From Osmia lignaria lignaria (Eukaryota; Arthropoda; Insecta; Hymenoptera; Megachilidae): a DNA stretch of 64,000 nucleotides. Each line of letters begins with the position of its first letter. Position 1 is the stretch's first letter. Of the stretch, positions 10,361 through 22,273 are shown piece after piece. The stretch spans positions 15,088,001 to 15,152,000 of the forward strand of contig NW_027478160.1 of assembly GCF_051020975.1 (NCBI RefSeq), read 5' to 3'. The notes beneath the pieces were generated by a model. That model did no database searches. It worked only from the letters and a program-made list of their open reading frames with translations, and was not told where the DNA came from. Position numbers and translations under genes: made by a program.

Positions 10361-12870
10361 TCAGAAGCGTAGTTTTCGAGATATATCGAGATATTTAAAA
10401 GTTCCGAAGCCGCACCAACATAATAGAGATACAGAAACACCGTGGCCCCTCTCTTTGAGATAATTCTGCACTATTGCGAGCTGGAAATGCCACTTCCAGT
10501 TTAGCTGTGCAGAAGAAGGACAACAAGAAGAAGAAATATCTCGAAATATGTCCGTTAGGCCCCTTCCCTTGAGATAAATCTGCAAATATCTCGGAAACGA
10601 AGCGACCTATGGCAAAATGTTAAGAGACCTTTTTTGTAGAGAATTAAGTTTCCTACTTTTTATGTTCTATGATATTTTTTGATCAGATGCGTAGTTCTCG
10701 AGATATATCAAGATATTCAAAAGTTCCGAAGCCGCACCAACATAATAGAGATACAGAAACACCGTGGCCCCTTTCTTTGAGATAACTCTGCACTATTGCG
10801 AGCTGCAAATGCCACTTCCAGCTTAGCTGTGCAGAGGAAGAACAACAAGAAGAAGAAGTATCTCGAAATATGTCCGTCAGGCCCGTTCCTTTGAGCTGAA
10901 TCTGCAAATATCTCTGAAACGAAGCGAGCTATGGCAAAATGTTAAGAGACCTTTTTTGTAGAGAATTAAGTTTCCTACTTTTTATGTTCTATGATATTTT
11001 TTGATCAGATGCGTAGTTCTCGAGATATATCAAGATATTTAAAAGTTCCGAAGCCGCACCAACATAATAGAGATACAGAAACACCGTGGCCCCTTTCTTT
11101 GAGATAACTCTGCACTATTGCGAGCTGTAAATGCCACTTCCAGCTTAGCTGTGCAGAAGAAGAACAACAAGAAGAAGAAATATCTCGAAATATGTCCGTC
11201 AGGCCCCTTCCCTTGAGATATATCTGCAAATATCTCGGAAACGAAGCGAGCTATGGCAAAATGTTAGGAGACCTTTTTTGTAGAGAATTATGCTTCCTAC
11301 AATTTATGTTCTATCATATTTTTTGATCAGAAGCGTAGTTTTCGAGATATATCGAGATATTTAAAAGTTCCGAAGCCGCACCAACATAATAGAGATACAG
11401 AAACACCGTGGCCCCTTTCGTTGAGACAACTCTGCACTAGTGCGAGCTGCAAATGCCACTTCCAGCTTAGCTGTGCAGAAGAAGAACAACAAGAAGAAGA
11501 AGTATCTCGAAATATGTCCGTCAGGCCCGTTCCTTTGAGCTGAATCTGCAAATATCTCGGAAACGAAGCGAGCTATGGCAAAATGTTAAGAGACGTTTTT
11601 TGTAGAGAATTATGTTTCCTACAATTTATGTTCTATGATATTTTTTGATCAGAAGCGTAGTTTTCGAGATATATCGAGATATTTAAAAGTTCCGAAGCCG
11701 CACCAACATAATAGAGATACAGAAACACCGTGGCCCCTTTCTTTGAGATAACTCTGCACTATTGCGAGCTGTAAATGCCACTTCCAGCTTAGCTGTGCAG
11801 AAGAAGAACAACAAGAAGAAGAAATATCTCGAAATATGTCCGTCAGGCCCCTTCCCTTGAGATATATCTGCAAATATCTCGGAAACGAAGCGAGCTATGG
11901 CAAAATGTTAATAGACCTTTATTGTAGAGAATTATGTTTTCTACAATTTATGTTCTATGATATTTTTTGATCAGAAGCGTAGTTTTCGAGATATATCGAG
12001 ATATTTAAAAGTTCCGAAGCCGCACCAACATAATAGAGATACAGAAACACCGTGGCCCCTCTCTTTGAGATAATTCTGCACTATTGCGAGCTGGAAATGC
12101 CACTTCCAGTTTAGCTGTGCAGAAGAAGGACAACAAGAAGAAGAAATATCTCGAAATATGTCCGTTAGGCCCCTTCCCTTGAGATAAATCTGCAAATATC
12201 TCGGAAACGAAGCGACCTATGGCAAAATGTTAAGAGACCTTTTTTGTAGAGAATTAAGTTTCCTACTTTTTATGTTCTATGATATTTTTTGATCAGATGC
12301 GTAGTTCTCGAGATATATCAAGATATTCAAAAGTTCCGAAGCCGCACCAACATAATAGAGATACAGAAACACCGTGGCCCCTTTCTTTGAGATAACTCTG
12401 CACTATTGCGAGCTGCAAATGCCACTTCCAGCTTAGCTGTGCAGAGGAAGAACAACAAGAAGAAGAAGTATCTCGAAATATGTCCGTCAGGCCCGTTCCT
12501 TTGAGCTGAATCTGCAAATATCTCTGAAACGAAGCGAGCTATGGCAAAATGTTAAGAGACCTTTTTTGTAGAGAATTAAGTTTCCTACTTTTTATGTTCT
12601 ATGATATTTTTTGATCAGATGCGTAGTTCTCGAGATATATCAAGATATTTAAAAGTTCCGAAGCCGCACCAACATAATAGAGATACAGAAACACCGTGGC
12701 CCCTTTCTTTGAGATAACTCTGCACTATTGCGAGCTGTAAATGCCACTTCCAGCTTAGCTGTGCAGAAGAAGAACAACAAGAAGAAGAAATATCTCGAAA
12801 TATGTCCGTCAGGCCCCTTCCCTTGAGATATATCTGCAAATATCTCGGAAACGAAGCGAGCTATGGCAAA
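9440..12870. repeat. Tandem higher-order repeat: 5-mer (1610 bp) x 2
   Basis: Units 9717, 10039, 10361, 10683 and 11005 recur as 11327, 11649, 11971, 12293 and 12615. Shared private markers include GCAGAAGAAGGACAAC with GCTGGAAATG (10361/11971), AGATATTCAAAAG and ATCTCTGAAACG (10683/12293), and AAGCGACCTATGG. The match starts inside unit 9395 and stops at about 12874, where GTTAACAGTCC replaces GTTAGGAGACC. It overlaps the end of the 7-mer duplication, so the second 7-mer copy was reused as part of the 5-mer. Confidence 0.92.
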
Positions 12871-13637
12871 ATGTTAACAGTCCTTTTTTGTAGAGAATTA
12901 AGTTTCCTACTTTTTATCTTCTATGATATTTTTTGATCAGATGCGTAGTTCTCGAGATATATCAAGATATTTAAAAGTTCCGAAGCCGCACCAACATAAT
13001 AGAGATACAGAAACACCGTGGCCCCTTTCTTTGAGATAACTCTGCACTATTGCAAGCTGCAAATGCCACTTCCAGCTTAGCTGTGCAGAGGAAGAACAAC
13101 AAGAAGAAGAAGTATCTCGAAATATGTCCGTCAGGCCCGTTCCTTTGAGCTGAATCTGCAAATATCTCGGAAACGAAGCGAGCTATGGCAAAATGTTAAG
13201 AGACGTTTTTTGTAGAGAATTATCTTTCCTACAATTTATGTTCTATGATATTTTTTGATCAGAAGCGTAGTTTTCGAGATATATCGAGATATTTAAAAGT
13301 TCCGAAGCCGCACCAACATAATAGAGATACAGAAACACCGTGGCCCCTTTCTTTGAGATAACTCTGCACTAGTGCGAGCCGCAAATGCCACTTCCAGCTT
13401 AGCTGTGCAGAAGAAGAACAACAAGAAGAAGAAATATCTCGAAATATGTCCGTCAGGCCCCTTCCCTTGAGATAAATCTGCAAATATCTCGGAAACCAAG
13501 CGAGCTATGGCAAAATGTTAAGAGACCTTTTTTGTAGAGAATTAAGTTTCCTACTTTTTATATTCTATGATATTTTTTGATCAGATGCGTAGTTCTCGAG
13601 ATATATCAAGATATTTAAAAGTTCCGAAGCCGCACCA

Positions 13638-16600
13638 ACATAATAGAGATACAGAAACACCGTGGCCCCTTTCTTTGAGATAACTCTGCACTATTGCGAG
13701 CTGTAAATGCCACTTCCAGCTTAGCTGTGCAGAAGAAGAACAACAAGAAGAAGAAATATCTCGAAATATGTCCGTCAGGCCCCTTCCCTTGAGATATATC
13801 TGCAAATATCTCGGAAACGAAGCGAGCTATGGCAAAATGTTAACAGACCTTTTTTGTAGAGAATTATGTTTTCTACAATTTATGTTGTATGATATTTTTT
13901 GATCAGAAGCGTAGTTTTCGAGATATATCGAGATATTTAAAAGTTCCGAAGCCGCACCAACATAATAGAGATACAGAAACACCGTGGCCCCTTTCTTTGA
14001 GATAACTCTGCACTATTGCGAGCTGTAAATGCCACTTCCAGCTTAGCTGTGCAGAAGAAGAACAACAAGAAGAAGAAATATCTCGAAATATGTCCGTCAG
14101 GCCCCTTCCCTTGAGATAATTCTGCAAATATCTCGGAAACGAAGCGAGCTATGGCAAAATGTTAAGAGACCTTTTTTGTAGAGAATTATGTTTCCTACAA
14201 TTTATGTTCTATGATATTTTTTGATCAGAAGCGTAGTTTTCGAGATATATCGAGATATTTAAAAGTTCCGAAGCCGCACCAACATAATACAGATACAGAA
14301 ACACCGTGGCCCCTTTCTTTGAGATAACTCTGCACTAGTGCGAGCCGCAAATGCCACTTCCAGCTTAGCTGTGCAGAAGAAGAACAACAAGAAGAAGAAA
14401 TATCTCGAAATATGTCCGACAGGCCCCTTCCCTTGAGATAAATCTGCAAATATCTCGGAAACGAAGCGAGCTATGGCGAAATGTTAAGAGACCTTTTTTG
14501 TAGAGAATTAAGTTTCCTACTTTTTACCTTCTATGATATTTTTTGATCAGATGCGTAGTTCTCGAGATATATCAAGATATTTAAAAGTTCCGAAGCCGCA
14601 CCAACATAATAGAGATACAGAAACACCGTGGCCCCTCTCTTTGAGATAACTCTGCACTATTGCGAGCTGCAAATGCCACTTCCAGCTTAGCTGTGCAGAA
14701 GAAGAACAACAAGAAGAAGAAATATCTCGAAATATGTCCGTCAGGCCAGTTCCTTTGAGCTGAATCTGCAAATATCTCGGAAACGAAGCGAGCTATGGCA
14801 AAATGTTAAGAGACCTTTTTTGTAGAGAATTAAGTTTCCTACTTTTTATGTTCTATGATATTTTTTGATCAGAAGCGTAGTTTTCGAGATATATCGAGAT
14901 ATTTAAAAGTTCCGAAGACGCACCAACATAATAGAGATACAGAAACACCGCGGCCCCCTTCTTTGAGATAACTGTGCACTAGTGCGAGCCGCAAATGCCA
15001 CTTCCAGCTTAGCTGTGCAGAAGAAGAACAACAAGAAGAAGAAATATCTCGAAATATGTCCGTCAGGCCAGTTCCTTTGAGCTGAATCTGCTAATATCTC
15101 GGAAACGAAGCGAGCTATGGCAAAATGTTAAGAGACGTTTTTTGTAGAGAATTATGTTTCCTACAATTTATGTTCTATGATATTTTACGATCAGAAGCGT
15201 AGTTTTCGAGATATATCGAGATATTTAAAAGTTCCGAAGACGCACCAACATAATAGAGATACAGAAACACCGTGGCCCCTTTCTTTGAGATAACTCTGCA
15301 CTATTGCGAGCTGTAAATGCCACTTCCAGCTTAGCTGTGCAGAAGAAGAACAACAAGAAGAAGAAATATCTCGAAATATGTCCGTCAGGCCCCTTCCCTT
15401 GAGATATATCTGCAAATATCTCGGAAACGAAGCGAGCTATGGCAAAATGTTAGGAGACCTTTTTTGTAGAGAATTATGCTTCCTACAATTTATGTTCTAT
15501 GATATTTTTTGATCAGAAGCGTAGTTTTCGAGATATATCGAGATATTTAAAAGTTCCGAAGCCGCACCAACATAATAGAGATACAGAAACACCGTGGCCC
15601 CTTTCGTTGAGACAACTCTGCACTAGTGCGAGCTGCAAATGCCACTTCCAGCTTAGCTGTGCAGAAGAAGAACAACAAGAAGAAGAAGTATCTCGAAATA
15701 TGTCCGTCAGGCCCGTTCCTTTGAGCTGAATCTGCAAATATCTCGGAAACGAAGCGAGCTATGGCAAAATGTTAAGAGACGTTTTTTGTAGAGAATTATG
15801 TTTCCTACAATTTATGTTCTATGATATTTTTTGATCAGAAGCGTAGTTTTCGAGATATATCGAGATATTTAAAAGTTCCGAAGCCGCACCAACATAATAG
15901 AGATACAGAAACACCGTGGCCCCTTTCATTGAGATAACTCTGCACTGGTGCGAGCCGCAAATGCCACTTCCAGCTTAGCTGTGCAGAAGAAGAACAACAA
16001 GAAGAAGAAATATCTCGAAATATGTCCGACAGGCCCCTTCCCTTGAGATAAATCTGCAAATATCTCGGAAACGAAGCGAGCTATGGCGAAATGTTAAGAG
16101 ACCTTTTTTGTAGAGAATTAAGTATCCTACTTCTTACCTTCTATGATATTTTTTGATCAGATGCGTAGTTCTCGAGATATATCAAGATATTTAAAAGTTC
16201 CGAAGCCGCACCATCATAATAGAGATACAGAAACACCGTGGCCCCTTTCTTTGAGATAACTCTGCACTATTGCGAGCTGTAAATGCCACTTCCAGCTTAG
16301 CTGTGCAGAAGAAGAACAACAAGAAGAAGAAATATCTCGAAATATGTCCGTCAGGCCCCTTCCCTTGAGATATATCTGCAAATATCTCGGAAACGAAGCG
16401 AGCTATGGCAAAATGTTAACAGACCTTTTTTGTAGAGAATTATGTTTTCTACAATTTATGTTGTATGATATTTTTTGATCAGAAGCGTAGTTTTCGAGAT
16501 ATATCGAGATATTTAAAAGTTCCGAAGCCGCACCAACATAATAGAGATACAGAAACACCGTGGCCCCTTTCTTTGAGATAACTCTGCACTATTGCGAGCT

Positions 16601-18789
16601 GTAAATGCCACTTCCAGCTTAGCTGTGCAGAAGAAGAACAACAAGAAGAAGAAATATCTCGAAATATGTCCGTCAGGCCCCTTCCCTTGAGATAATTCTG
16701 CAAATATCTCGGAAACGAAGCGAGCTATGGCAAAATGTTAAGAGACCTTTTTTGTAGAGAATTATGTTTCCTACAATTTATGTTCTATGATATTTTTTGA
16801 TCAGAAGCGTAGTTTTCGAGATATATCGAGATATTTAAAAGTTCCGAAGCCGCACCAACATAATACAGATACAGAAACACCGTGGCCCCTTTCTTTGAGA
16901 TAACTCTGCACTAGTGCGAGCCGCAAATGCCACTTCCAGCTTAGCTGTGCAGAAGAAGAACAACAAGAAGAAGAAATATCTCGAAATATGTCCGACAGGC
17001 CCCTTCCCTTGAGATAAATCTGCAAATATCTCGGAAACGAAGCGAGCTATGGCGAAATGTTAAGAGACCTTTTTTGTAGAGAATTAAGTTTCCTACTTTT
17101 TACCTTCTATGATATTTTTTGATCAGATGCGTAGTTCTCGAGATATATCAAGATATTTAAAAGTTCCGAAGCCGCACCAACATAATAGAGATACAGAAAC
17201 ACCGTGGCCCCTCTCTTTGAGATAACTCTGCACTATTGCGAGCTGCAAATGCCACTTCCAGCTTAGCTGTGCAGAAGAAGAACAACAAGAAGAAGAAATA
17301 TCTCGAAATATGTCCGTCAGGCCAGTTCCTTTGAGCTGAATCTGCAAATATCTCGGAAACGAAGCGAGCTATGGCAAAATGTTAAGAGACCTTTTTTGTA
17401 GAGAATTAAGTTTCCTACTTTTTATGTTCTATGATATTTTTTGATCAGAAGCGTAGTTTTCGAGATATATCGAGATATTTAAAAGTTCCGAAGACGCACC
17501 AACATAATAGAGATACAGAAACACCGCGGCCCCCTTCTTTGAGATAACTGTGCACTAGTGCGAGCCGCAAATGCCACTTCCAGCTTAGCTGTGCAGAAGA
17601 AGAACAACAAGAAGAAGAAATATCTCGAAATATGTCCGTCAGGCCAGTTCCTTTGAGCTGAATCTGCTAATATCTCGGAAACGAAGCGAGCTATGGCAAA
17701 ATGTTAAGAGACGTTTTTTGTAGAGAATTATGTTTCCTACAATTTATGTTCTATGATATTTTACGATCAGAAGCGTAGTTTTCGAGATATATCGAGATAT
17801 TTAAAAGTTCCGAAGACGCACCAACATAATAGAGATACAGAAACACCGTGGCCCCTTTCTTTGAGATAACTCTGCACTATTGCGAGCTGTAAATGCCACT
17901 TCCAGCTTAGCTGTGCAGAAGAAGAACAACAAGAAGAAGAAATATCTCGAAATATGTCCGTCAGGCCCCTTCCCTTGAGATATATCTGCAAATATCTCGG
18001 AAACGAAGCGAGCTATGGCAAAATGTTAGGAGACCTTTTTTGTAGAGAATTATGCTTCCTACAATTTATGTTCTATGATATTTTTTGATCAGAAGCGTAG
18101 TTTTCGAGATATATCGAGATATTTAAAAGTTCCGAAGCCGCACCAACATAATAGAGATACAGAAACACCGTGGCCCCTTTCGTTGAGACAACTCTGCACT
18201 AGTGCGAGCTGCAAATGCCACTTCCAGCTTAGCTGTGCAGAAGAAGAACAACAAGAAGAAGAAGTATCTCGAAATATGTCCGTCAGGCCCGTTCCTTTGA
18301 GCTGAATCTGCAAATATCTCGGAAACGAAGCGAGCTATGGCAAAATGTTAAGAGACGTTTTTTGTAGAGAATTATGTTTCCTACAATTTATGTTCTATGA
18401 TATTTTTTGATCAGAAGCGTAGTTTTCGAGATATATCGAGATATTTAAAAGTTCCGAAGCCGCACCAACATAATAGAGATACAGAAACACCGTGGCCCCT
18501 TTCATTGAGATAACTCTGCACTGGTGCGAGCCGCAAATGCCACTTCCAGCTTAGCTGTGCAGAAGAAGAACAACAAGAAGAAGAAATATCTCGAAATATG
18601 TCCGACAGGCCCCTTCCCTTGAGATAAATCTGCAAATATCTCGGAAACGAAGCGAGCTATGGCGAAATGTTAAGAGACCTTTTTTGTAGAGAATTAAGTA
18701 TCCTACTTCTTACCTTCTATGATATTTTTTGATCAGATGCGTAGTTCTCGAGATATATCAAGATATTTAAAAGTTCCGAAGCCGCACCA
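13638..18789. repeat. Tandem higher-order repeat: 8-mer (2576 bp) x 2
   Basis: Units 13903, 14225, 14547, 14869, 15191, 15513 and 15835 recur as 16479, 16801, 17123, 17445, 17767, 18089 and 18411. Shared markers include ATGTTGTATGAT, TTGAGATAATTCTG, GTCCGACAGG, ACACCGCGGCCCCC, TTTCATTGAGATAACTC and AAGTATCCTACTTCTTACC. The eighth unit is split across the junction: 16157 has the left part shared with 18733 and the right part shared with 13581. A private T at 16214 (ACCATCATAAT) lies at the junction. Confidence 0.92.
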
Positions 18790-21700
18790 ACATAATAGAG
18801 ATACAGAAACACCGTGGCCCCTCTCTTTGAGATAACTCTGCACTATTGCGAGCTGCAAATGCCACTTCCAGCTTAGCTGTGCAGAAGAAGAACAACAAGA
18901 AGAAGAAATATCTCGAAATATGTCCGTCAGGCCAGTTCCTTTGAGCTGAATCTGCAAATATCTCGGAAACGAAGCGAGCTATGGCAAAATGTTAAGAGAC
19001 GTTTTTTGTAGAGAACTATGTTTCCTACAATTTATGTTCTATGATATTTTTTGATCAGAAGCGTAGTTTTCGAGATATATCGAGATATTTAAAAGTTCCG
19101 AAGACGCACCAACATAATAGAGATACAGAAACACCGTGGCCCCTTTCTTTGAGATAACTCTGCACTATTGCGAGCTGTAAATGCCACTTCCAGCTTAGCT
19201 GTGCAGAAGAAGAACAACAACAAGAAGAAATATCTCGAAATATGTCCGTCAGGCCCCTTCCCTTGAGATATATCTGCAAATATCTCGGAAACGAAGCGAG
19301 CTATGGCAAAATGTTAAGAGACCTTTTTTGTAGAGAATTATGCTTCCTACAATTTATGTTCTATGATATTTTTTGATCAGAAGCGTAGTTTTCGAGATAT
19401 ATCGAGATATTTAAAAGTTCCGAAGCCGCACCAACATAATAGAGATACAGAAACACCGTGGCCCCTTTCGTTGAGACAACTCTGCACTAGTGCGAGCCGC
19501 AAATGCCACTTCCAGCTTAGCTGTGCAGAAGAAGAACAACAAGAAGAAGAAATATCTCGAAATATGTCCGTCAGGCCCCTTCCCTTGAGATAAATCTGCA
19601 AATATCTCGGAAACCAAGCGAGCTATGGCAAAATGTTAAGAGACCTTTTTTGTAGAGAATTAAGTTTCCTACTTTTTGTGTTCTATGATATTTTTTGATC
19701 AGATGCGTAGTTCTCGAGATATATCAAGATATTTAAAAGTTCCGAAGCCGCACCAACATAATAGAGATACAGAAACACCGTGGCCCCTTTCTTTGAGATA
19801 ACTCTGCACTATTGCGAGCTGTAAATGCCACTTCCAGCTTAGCTGTGCAGAAGAAGAACAACAAGAAGAAGAAATATCTCGAAATATGTCCGTCAGGCCC
19901 CTTCCCTTGAGATATATCTGCAAATATCTCGGAAACGAAGCGAGCTATGGCAAAATGTTAACAGACCTTTTTTGTAGAGAATTATGTTTTCTACAATTTA
20001 TGTTCTATGATATTTTTTGATCAGAAGCGTAGTTTTCGAGATATATCGAGATATTTAAAAGTTCCGAAGACGCACCAACATAATAGAGATACAGAAACAC
20101 CGTGGCCCCTTTCTTTGAGATAACTCTGCACTATTGCGAGCTGTAAATGCCACTTCCAGCTTAGCTGTGCAGAAGAAGAACAACAAGAAGAAGAAATATC
20201 TCGAAATATGTCCGTCAGGCCCCTTCCTTTGAGATATATCTGCAAATATCTCGGAAACGAAGCGAGCTATGGCAAAATGTTAAGAGACCTTTTTTGTAGA
20301 GAATTATGCTTGCTACAATTTATGTTCTATGATATTTTTTGATCAGAAGCGTAGTTTTCGAGATATATCGAGATATTTAAAAGTTCCGAAGCCGCACCAA
20401 CATAATAGAGATACAGAAACACCGTGGCCCCTTTCTTTGAGATAACTCTGCACTAGTGCGAGCCGCAAATGCCACTTCCAGCTTAGCTGTGCAGAAGAAG
20501 AACAACAAGAAGAAGAAATATCTCGAAATATGTCCGTCAGGCCCCTTCCCTTGAGATAAATCTGCAAATATCTCGGAAACCAAGCGAGCTATGGCAAAAT
20601 GTTAAGAGACCTTTTTTGTAGAGAATTAAGTTTCCTACTTTTTATGTTCTATAATATTTTTTGATCAGAAGCGTAGTTTTCGAGATATATCGAGATATTT
20701 AAAAGTTCCGAAGACGCACCAACATAATAGAGATACAGAAACACCGTGGCCCCTTTCTTTGAGATAACTCTGCACTATTGCGAGCTGTAAATGCCACTTC
20801 CAGCTTAGCTGTGCAGAAGAAGAACAACAAGAAGAAGAAATATCTCGAAATATGTCCGTCAGGCCCCTTCCTTTGAGATATATCTGCAAATATCTCGGAA
20901 ACGAAGCGAGCTATGGCAAAATGTTAAGAGACCTTTTTTGTAGAGAATTATGCTTCCTACAATTTATGTTCTATGATATTTTTTGATCAGATGCGTAGTT
21001 CTCGAGATATATCAAGATATTTAAAAGTTCCGAAGCCGCACCAACATAATAGAGATACAGAAACACCGTGGCCCCTTTCTTTGAGATAACTCTGCACTAT
21101 TGCGAGCTGCAAATGCCACTTCCAGCTTAGCTGTGCAGAGGAAGAACAACAAGAAGAAGAAGTATCTCGAAATATGTCCGTCAGGCCCGTTCCTTTGAGC
21201 TGAATCTGCAAATATCTCGGAAACGAAGCGAGCTATGGCAAAATGTTAAGAGACCTTTTTTGTAGAGAATTATGCTTCCTACAATTTATGTTCTATGATA
21301 TTTTTTGATCAGAAGCGTAGTTTTCGAGATATATCGAGATATGTAAAAGTTCCGAAGCCGCACCAACATAATAGAGATACAGAAACACCGTGGCCCCTTT
21401 CTTTGGGATAACTCTGCACTCTTGCGAGCTGCAAATGCCACTTCCAGCTTAGCTGTGCAGAAGAAGAACAACAAGAAGAAGAAATATCTCGAAATATGTC
21501 CGTCAGGCCACTTCCTTTGAGATAAATCTGCAAATGTCTCGGAAACGAAGCGAGCTATGGCAAAATGTTAAGAGACCTTTTTTGTAGAGAACTAAGTTTC
21601 CTACTTTTTATGTTCTATGATATTTTTTGATCAGATGCGTAGTTCTCGAGATATATCAAGATATTTAAAAGTTCCGAAGCCGCACCAACATAATAGAGAT

Positions 21701-21952
21701 ACAGAAACACCGTGGCCCCTTTCTTTGAGATAACTCTGCACTATTGCGAGCTGCAAATGCCACTTCCAGCTTAGCTGTGCAGAGGAAGAACAACAAGAAG
21801 AAGAAATATCTCGAAATATGTCCGTCAGGCCAGTTCCTTTGAGCTGAATCTGCAAATATCTCGGAAACGAAACGAGCTATGGCAAAATGTTAAGAGACGT
21901 TTTTTGTAGAGAATTATGTTTCCTACAATTTATGTTGTATGATATTTTTTGA

Positions 21953-22273
21953 TCAGAAGCGTAGTTTTCGAGATATATCGAGATATTTAAAAGTTCCGAA
22001 GACGCACAACATAATAGAGATACAGAAACACCGTGGCCCCTTTCTTTGAGATAACTCTGCACTAGTGCGAGCCGCAAATGCCACTTCCAGCTTAGCTGTG
22101 CAGAAGAAGAACAACAAGAAGAAGAAATATCTCGAAATATGTCCTTCAGGCCCCTTCCCTTGACATATATCTGCAAATATCTCGGAAACGAAGAGAGCTA
22201 TGGCAAAATGTTAAGAGACCTTTTTTGTAGAGAATTAAGTTTCCTACTTTTCATGTTCTATGATATTTTTTGA
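21953..22273. repeat. Length-variant monomer, 321 bp
   Basis: A single C is missing at about 22008, where GACGCACAACATAATAG replaces GACGCACCAACATAATAG. This shifts the register for all following units and breaks the minus-strand open frame. GTCCTTCAGG and CTTGACATATATC are also private to this unit. Confidence 0.95.

Larger units (their letters stand above)
1..22243. repeat. Array domain I: A/B units with Q1 and Q2 and nested HORs
   Basis: Sixty-nine units in perfect 322-bp register up to 21953. A and B left blocks, Y, Q1 and Q2 right blocks are mixed, and multi-unit blocks recur at 7, 5 and 8 unit offsets. Domain markers include ATTATGCTTCCTAC spacers, TTGAGACAACTC in units 7463, 9717, 11327, 15513, 18089 and 19377, and GGAAACCAAGCG in units 13259, 19377 and 20343. 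The AGGGAT variant common after 39 kb is absent here. Confidence 0.85.

Noticed and set aside
13293..13499. Second minus-strand frame with a phenylalanine/leucine-rich stretch that resembles a membrane segment
   Set aside because: The FFFLLFFF stretch is the GAA/AAG tract read in another frame. The frame appears only where GGAAACCAAGCG or a similar change removes a stop.
15499..15729. Plus-strand 76-codon frames in units with GAGACAACTC (also 18075, 19363 and 61859)
   Set aside because: The TAA to CAA change opens the frame by chance. It is a shadow of the satellite, with no conserved start context or recognisable domain.
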